From assembly GCA_963763135.1 (NCBI GenBank), contig CAVXNJ010000005.1, positions 124,001-188,000 on the forward strand: a DNA stretch of 64,000 nt. Direction: 5' to 3'. Source of the DNA: JANMZO01 sp963763135. GTDB lineage: Bacteria; Actinomycetota; Acidimicrobiia; Acidimicrobiales; JANYDT01. This document shows, piece after piece, positions 60,701 to 64,000 of the stretch; position 1 is the stretch's first letter; each line of letters starts with the position of its first letter. The translations under genes and the position numbers were made by a program. The notes beneath the pieces are model-generated. The model ran no database searches and had not been told where the DNA came from. It worked only from the letters and a program-made list of their open reading frames with translations.

Positions 60701-61324
60701 GCGGCCCAGATCCTGGTGAACCGGACGTTCTCCGGTCGCCACGCCGAGGTGCTGCCGCTTGTCGAGGCGGCGATGCAGGCGACCCCGATGTTTGTGTTCC
60801 GCTTGATGCACGCCATTCTCTGCGAGGCCGCCGGGCGCGTCGACGAAGCCCAGGCGTTTCTTGATGCCGGCGTGGCCGACGGCTTCTCGCACCTGCCCCT
60901 CGACTCGATCTGGATGACCGCAATCATCGGGTACGCGGTGCTCGCCATCGAACTCCAGGACGCGTCGGCCGCCGCTGAACTGTTCCCCATCCTCGAACCG
61001 TTCGCCGACGAGGTCGCCTTCAGCGGGATCACGAGTCAGGGGAGCATCGGTGCCTACGTCGGAAACCTCGCGTCGATCCTCGGCCGCCACGACGTCGCGG
61101 AACAGCACCTCCGGGCCGCGCTGGCGCTCGCCGAGTCTTTCGGATGGGACTACCACCGCGCCCGGACCATGGCCGCGCTGGCGGTCGCCCAGCGTCGGCG
61201 GACCGGCGGATTCGACGCCGAGGCGTTGGCCTGGCTCGAGACCTCCAGCGAGCTCGGGATGCGGTACGGGTTGCAGGGTGTCGCGGCACACGCCGAGCGG
61301 CTGCTCGCCGAAGCCCGGCGGTGA
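57776..61324 (+). CDS. SARP-type BTAD / AAA-ATPase / TPR transcriptional regulator, 1182 aa
   Basis: Residues about 8-90 are a winged-helix DNA-binding domain (VRVLGPVQIVGEDGLTNDLGSRNQRRMLAVLAINSGQVLRPDYLGELL; GGALRTGVSRLRRNLGPGALQSYSGGYRL). Residues about 95-235 are the BTAD domain (DADLFTDLVTRV ... GTEPSEHIRSVERRVATG). The ATPase has GGEAGIGKTTVL (Walker A, near 307) and LVLALDDLHWAEPTALLLLRHL (Walker B). The remaining C-terminal 600 residues are TPR-like helices (AQALAARWFTLALDHAAEVGAG; TGDPFLSFRAYDAAYRLAIEV). This is the large SARP/LuxR-regulator architecture that activates secondary-metabolite or peptide genes. The start is ATG 57776 or, more likely, 57791 (MNGPAF), both inside the repeat array. 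It is divergent from the precursor gene. Confidence 0.92.
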   Translation: MTPTSMNGPAFVRVLGPVQIVGEDGLTNDLGSRNQRRMLAVLAINSGQVLRPDYLGELLGLAGGALRTGVSRLRRNLGPGALQSYSGGYRLDSPVDADLFTDLVTRVRPGTDRLADLDEALGHWRGAALAEFVDEPWAAPDALRLDELRSLAIEERAGELIRRGRTGEAIAALRAHVAASPIRERSYALLMQALTLEGRQADALRAYQDYRTYLIDEVGTEPSEHIRSVERRVATGWDGHDDWNGSGGPASLRESAPGPGRNDGIVSIPLQGVLSQRWRLVGRQAELAELNADIGSLAGGMWRTVLLGGEAGIGKTTVLAAFARSFHESAGGTFVYGRCAEGAAVPLQPFRDIVGAIVDHAPLDLLSAHVATKGGELRRIAPQLAWRVPNAPLPTVTDEATERYVLFEAVVDLLRRVSQRCPLVLALDDLHWAEPTALLLLRHLARALNDAPVLAIVGYRDTGVDVTDDLRSTLVDLERGDTRRVSLSGFDRAELAELIESMANGSLDAGSVLVDHLLDETAGHPLYTGQLVRHLIESGRIEVDDAGVRSAGDVRDVVAPPRLQDIVWSRAGALGETAAEVLAAASVLGLEFDRDLLVEIVDESETEVLEGLDAAMAARLLDRDPGPRLPLRFAHGLLVHALYEQLLPNRRRSLHERAARAYEKGEDTHPQSVVVELARHWELAGNAQAALHWSTKAGDLALANLAAAEAARWFTLALDHAAEVGAGPEVEADLLVRLGRAQHRAGQPARETLLRAAEIARRCGADGILIQAALATDRGILGANVDLALIDVIEAAITAADAADDRVDEATLARLLALFGRELTHTDRAEDRRAATLRALGIVDRANDERLLAELAMPLMHALWGAGSGSVRRDLARRAIAAAEATGDPFLSFRAYDAAYRLAIEVADAAGARLSSERMRSIANAVGEPRLRWLVMLTDTFEAMMRPDLEEAERLAGVLLELGTQLGDTDAFSIYAAQILVNRTFSGRHAEVLPLVEAAMQATPMFVFRLMHAILCEAAGRVDEAQAFLDAGVADGFSHLPLDSIWMTAIIGYAVLAIELQDASAAAELFPILEPFADEVAFSGITSQGSIGAYVGNLASILGRHDVAEQHLRAALALAESFGWDYHRARTMAALAVAQRRRTGGFDAEALAWLETSSELGMRYGLQGVAAHAERLLAEARR

Positions 61325-61402
61325 CCACCCCTCAAGTTCGGGCTCCCGATGGTCGATAGTTCCGCAGATTCGTCCTGAATCCGCCGATAAAACGGAGTAC
61401 CC

Positions 61403-62767
61403 GTGCCCCTCGAAAGCACCGTCAGTTCCCCCACCGCGCCTTCGTCGTCCAAGGCGCCGGCCACGTCGCTGTCACCGAAGCAGCAGGTTCTGGCGGAATG
61501 TCTCGTGCTGGTCGGCCGCCCGCTTCGTCGCACAACGGTCGTGGCATTACCGCTCGCGATCATCGCCGCGTTCGCACTGCGCAACGACGTCGACACGACC
61601 ATGCTCTGCCTGTGGCTCGGACTCGTGGCGGGCGCCACGGTGATCCTGACGTACGTCGCCGGATTTGCCCCTCCGCTCGACACTGTCGAATCCGTCGAGA
61701 ACCGCCACAACGAGGTGGTGTTCACCGTCGGCCTGCTCGGCGCGGCGTGGGGCACGGGCCCGCTCATTGCGTTTCCGACCGATGCCACCATGCGCATGCT
61801 GCTCGCAGCGACGCTGCTCGCCGTGGTCAGCTCTGTCGGCCTCGGAACGCTGCTGCTGCGCCCGGCGTTCTTTGCGCTGGCCGTCCCGCTGCTCGCCCCG
61901 CTGTTCATTCGACTGGCCACGAGCGGCCAGTCGAGCCAGTTTGCCGCGGCCATCGTGTTGGCGGTCTGCAGCGTGTCGCTCATCCTGCATTTCCTCGAGG
62001 GCAACGCATCGTCGGTCACCCTCGTTCGCAACCGCATCGAGAACGGTCTCCTGGGCCAGCGCGTCGAGCGTCTGAAAGGGCGCATCGCGGCCAACGAGGA
62101 AGAACTCGAAGTCGCGTACCGACAACTCGATGAGTTCCAGTCCGGGGCCGGAGTGGCAGCGGCCATCGTTGAACGGGCTGCCGTGCTATCCCGGACCGAT
62201 TTCAACATGCGCCTCGGAGACACCTGGGCCGCCACGAGGCCCGACACCGACTCGTTCTCCGTCGCCCTCGTCGAAATAGCCGACTACAACCAGATCATCA
62301 ACGAATACGGCGACGATGTCGCCAGGCGCCTGTTCAACGAACTGGGCCGTTTCATCGGAAGCTGCCTGCGAACCGAAGACTGTGTGGCTGGTTTCGCAGC
62401 CCCGCGCTACGGGCTCATCCTCTGCGACTCCGATAGCGAGACCGCTTCACGGGCCCTGGAACGCATTCGACGTCGCGTCGAATCCAGCCCGATCGACGTG
62501 GGTCACCAGATCCTGTGTCACCTCGTGATGGGCGTGGTGTCATGGGAGAACAACGTGCGACCCATGGAGATGATCGGCCGATCCGAACGATCGCTCGCCC
62601 AGGCCTGGACCCTGCCGCAGCGGCTTCAGGCGTGGGAACACATCAACGGCTCACCGATGGACGCCGGTCACGCATCCGGCGCCACCCACGCATCCATCGA
62701 ACCGAAGCGGTTCATCCTCTCGGATACAACTCTCCGAGAAACACCAGCAGCGCCTCAACCACGTTGA
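61403..62767 (+). CDS. Membrane protein with degenerate GGDEF-like domain, 454 aa
   Basis: A Ser/Pro/Thr-rich cytoplasmic start is followed by six hydrophobic segments (about 45-185: TTVVALPLAIIAAFALR; LWLGLVAGATVILTYVAG; GLLGAAWGTGPLIAF; LAATLLAVVSSVGLGTLLL; FFALAVPLLAPLFIRLA; FAAAIVLAVCSVSLILHFL). A coiled coil comes next (about 200-240: LLGQRVERLKGRIAANEEELEVAYRQLDEFQ), then a GGDEF-like fold from about 250 (VALVEIADYNQIINEYGDDVARRLFNELGRFIG). The GGDEF motif position reads AGFAAPRYGL, so it is probably catalytically dead, perhaps a c-di-GMP or protein-contact module. It overlaps the mfd end by 56 bp on the opposite strand. Confidence 0.7.
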   Translation: MPLESTVSSPTAPSSSKAPATSLSPKQQVLAECLVLVGRPLRRTTVVALPLAIIAAFALRNDVDTTMLCLWLGLVAGATVILTYVAGFAPPLDTVESVENRHNEVVFTVGLLGAAWGTGPLIAFPTDATMRMLLAATLLAVVSSVGLGTLLLRPAFFALAVPLLAPLFIRLATSGQSSQFAAAIVLAVCSVSLILHFLEGNASSVTLVRNRIENGLLGQRVERLKGRIAANEEELEVAYRQLDEFQSGAGVAAAIVERAAVLSRTDFNMRLGDTWAATRPDTDSFSVALVEIADYNQIINEYGDDVARRLFNELGRFIGSCLRTEDCVAGFAAPRYGLILCDSDSETASRALERIRRRVESSPIDVGHQILCHLVMGVVSWENNVRPMEMIGRSERSLAQAWTLPQRLQAWEHINGSPMDAGHASGATHASIEPKRFILSDTTLRETPAAPQPR

Positions 62768-64000
62768 GCTTCGGGCCGAACGGCACGATCAGCAGTTGTT
62801 CCTTCTGCTTGTAGACCGCCGTCTTCGACAGCCGCTGCAGCCGGACTTCCTGGCTCGTCTTCAACTCGATCGGGCTGAGCCGGGCGGCCACCGCACCGCT
62901 CAGCAGTGACGCCCCCATCCCACTCGCCTTGGTGACGGTGACGTCACGGATGCCGATCCGAACGCACTCCGCCCGCAACCGGGCGACGTCGAGCAGCGCC
63001 TTGGCCCGCTCGGGGATCGGGCCGTAGCGGTCGATCCATTCGTTGGCGATGTCGTCGACGTCGCTCTGGCTGGTGACCACCGCGAGTCGACGGTACGCGT
63101 CGAGACGCAGCGGTTCCTTCGCTATGAAGTCGTGCGGGATGTTCGCGTCGAGCGGCACCTCGATCTTGATCTCGGCCGGCTCCTTCGGCGTTTCGCCCTT
63201 GAGCTCACCGACCGCTTCGATCACCATCTGGCTGTAGAGGTCGTAACCGACGGCGGCGATGTGGCCCGACTGGTCACCGCCCAGGATGTTGCCGGCGCCG
63301 CGGATCTCGAGGTCGCGCATGGCGATCTTGAAGCCCGATCCCAATTCCGTATGTTCACCTATCGTCTTGAGCCGTTCGTAAGCCTCGTCAGAGAGCTTCA
63401 CGTCGGGTGGGTAGAACAGGTACGCGTACGCGCGCTGCCCGGCGCGGCCGACGCGGCCCCGCAACTGGTGAAGCTGACCGAGGCCGAGCCGGTCGGCCCG
63501 GTCGACGACGAGCGTGTTGACGGTCGGCATGTCGATGCCCGTTTCGATGATCGTCGTGCAGACGAGGACGTCGTAGTTGCCTTCCCAGAAGTCGTAGACG
63601 ACCTGCTCGAGCGACCCCTCGTCCATCTGACCGTGCGCGATTGCTATGCGCGCTTCGGGAACCAGATCTGCGAGTTGCTTCGCTTTCCATTCAATGTCGG
63701 CGACCCGGTTGTGGACGTAGAAGACCTGGCCTTCACGCAGCAACTCGCGGCGGATCGCTTCAGCGACGGCCCGGTCGTCGTACTCGCCGACATACGTGAG
63801 AATCGGCTGGCGGTCAGCGGGAGCGGTGTTGAGCAGCGTGAGGTCACGGATCCCGGTGAGCGCCATTTCCATGGTCCGGGGAATCGGGGTGGCGGTGAGC
63901 GTGAGCACGTCGACGTTCTCTTTGAGGTGCTTGATCGCCTCTTTGTGGCTCACACCGAAGCGCTGCTCTTCGTCGACCACGAGCAGGCCGAGCTTCGGGA
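62712..64000 (-). CDS. mfd: Transcription-repair coupling factor Mfd, C-terminal part (partial)
   Basis: The gene runs off the end of the window; GLLVVDEEQRFGVSHKEAIK is the motif II (DEEQ) region of the RecG-like helicase. NVDVLTLTATPIPRTMEMALTGIRDLTLLNTAPADRQPI, GQVFYVHNRVADIEWKA, VLVCTTIIETGIDMPTVNTLVVDRADRLGLGQLHQLRGRVGRAGQRAYAYLFY (motifs IV-VI) and GNILGGDQSGHIAAVGYDLYSQMV plus the final C-terminal domain are present. It removes stalled RNA polymerase and recruits UvrA. It is in the same orientation as the surA-like, mazG, eno and ftsB genes, from which the peptide cassette separates it. About 430 of 1,150 residues are seen. Confidence 0.97.
   Translation of the reverse strand, partial: PKLGLLVVDEEQRFGVSHKEAIKHLKENVDVLTLTATPIPRTMEMALTGIRDLTLLNTAPADRQPILTYVGEYDDRAVAEAIRRELLREGQVFYVHNRVADIEWKAKQLADLVPEARIAIAHGQMDEGSLEQVVYDFWEGNYDVLVCTTIIETGIDMPTVNTLVVDRADRLGLGQLHQLRGRVGRAGQRAYAYLFYPPDVKLSDEAYERLKTIGEHTELGSGFKIAMRDLEIRGAGNILGGDQSGHIAAVGYDLYSQMVIEAVGELKGETPKEPAEIKIEVPLDANIPHDFIAKEPLRLDAYRRLAVVTSQSDVDDIANEWIDRYGPIPERAKALLDVARLRAECVRIGIRDVTVTKASGMGASLLSGAVAARLSPIELKTSQEVRLQRLSKTAVYKQKEQLLIVPFGPKLNVVEALLVFLGELYPRG

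Overview
The window is high-GC DNA with a gene set that looks actinobacterial. The enolase-ftsB pair, a mazG/surA/mfd order like that of Mycobacterium (mfd-mazG-lpqU-eno-ftsB), a SARP/BTAD regulator, a DUF222-HNH gene, a DosR-type regulator and Thr-rich surface proteins with a C-terminal anchor all point that way. An Acidimicrobiia-like organism (Ilumatobacter/Microthrix relatives) is my best guess, but that is inference. No rRNA, tRNA or CRISPR array was seen.

Region 1 (1-21.9 kb) is the 3' part of one enormous secreted repeat protein. It has at least 55 DUF11-like repeats of about 129 residues (387 bp) and ends in a sortase-like anchor. Its 5' end lies outside the window, and its reading frame is broken by several 1-bp indels between 7.8 and 11.7 kb. 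Region 2 (21.9-31.4 kb) is a membrane-protein pair followed by a dormancy/hypoxia-type island: His-rich cupin, PNPOx-fold protein, universal stress protein, a close DosR homologue, a PAS histidine kinase related to DosS, a multicopper oxidase and a CopD-like membrane protein. Three sites matching the M. tuberculosis DosR box lie in front of three transcription units of this island.

Region 3 (31.4-43.2 kb) holds ordinary accessory and housekeeping genes: a P-loop kinase-like protein, an alpha/beta hydrolase, an M16 peptidase lipoprotein, YqgE/AlgH, a zinc-finger-like protein, a nitroreductase, two exported proteins (one Thr-rich and C-terminally anchored), and the small and medium subunits of a CoxL-type molybdenum hydroxylase without a visible large subunit. 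Region 4 (43.4-64 kb) carries the conserved minus-strand genes ftsB, eno, mazG, surA-like ppiC and mfd, broken up by two blocks of accessory genes. The first block (45.4-49.5 kb) has a dehydrogenase, a TPR-like protein, a decayed gene and a DUF222-HNH endonuclease. The second (52.1-62.8 kb) looks like a peptide secretion/maturation cassette: a Crp-type regulator, a PpiC-related protein, a C39-peptidase ABC transporter with two cyclic-nucleotide-binding domains, a 70-aa double-glycine leader peptide with a proline-rich core, a SARP-AAA-TPR regulator and a membrane protein with a degenerate GGDEF domain. This cassette is the strongest candidate for an undescribed system.

Features that recur across the window are 15-bp minisatellites at gene borders and single-base or dinucleotide frameshifts concentrated in repetitive genes. 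The frameshifts may be assembly errors.
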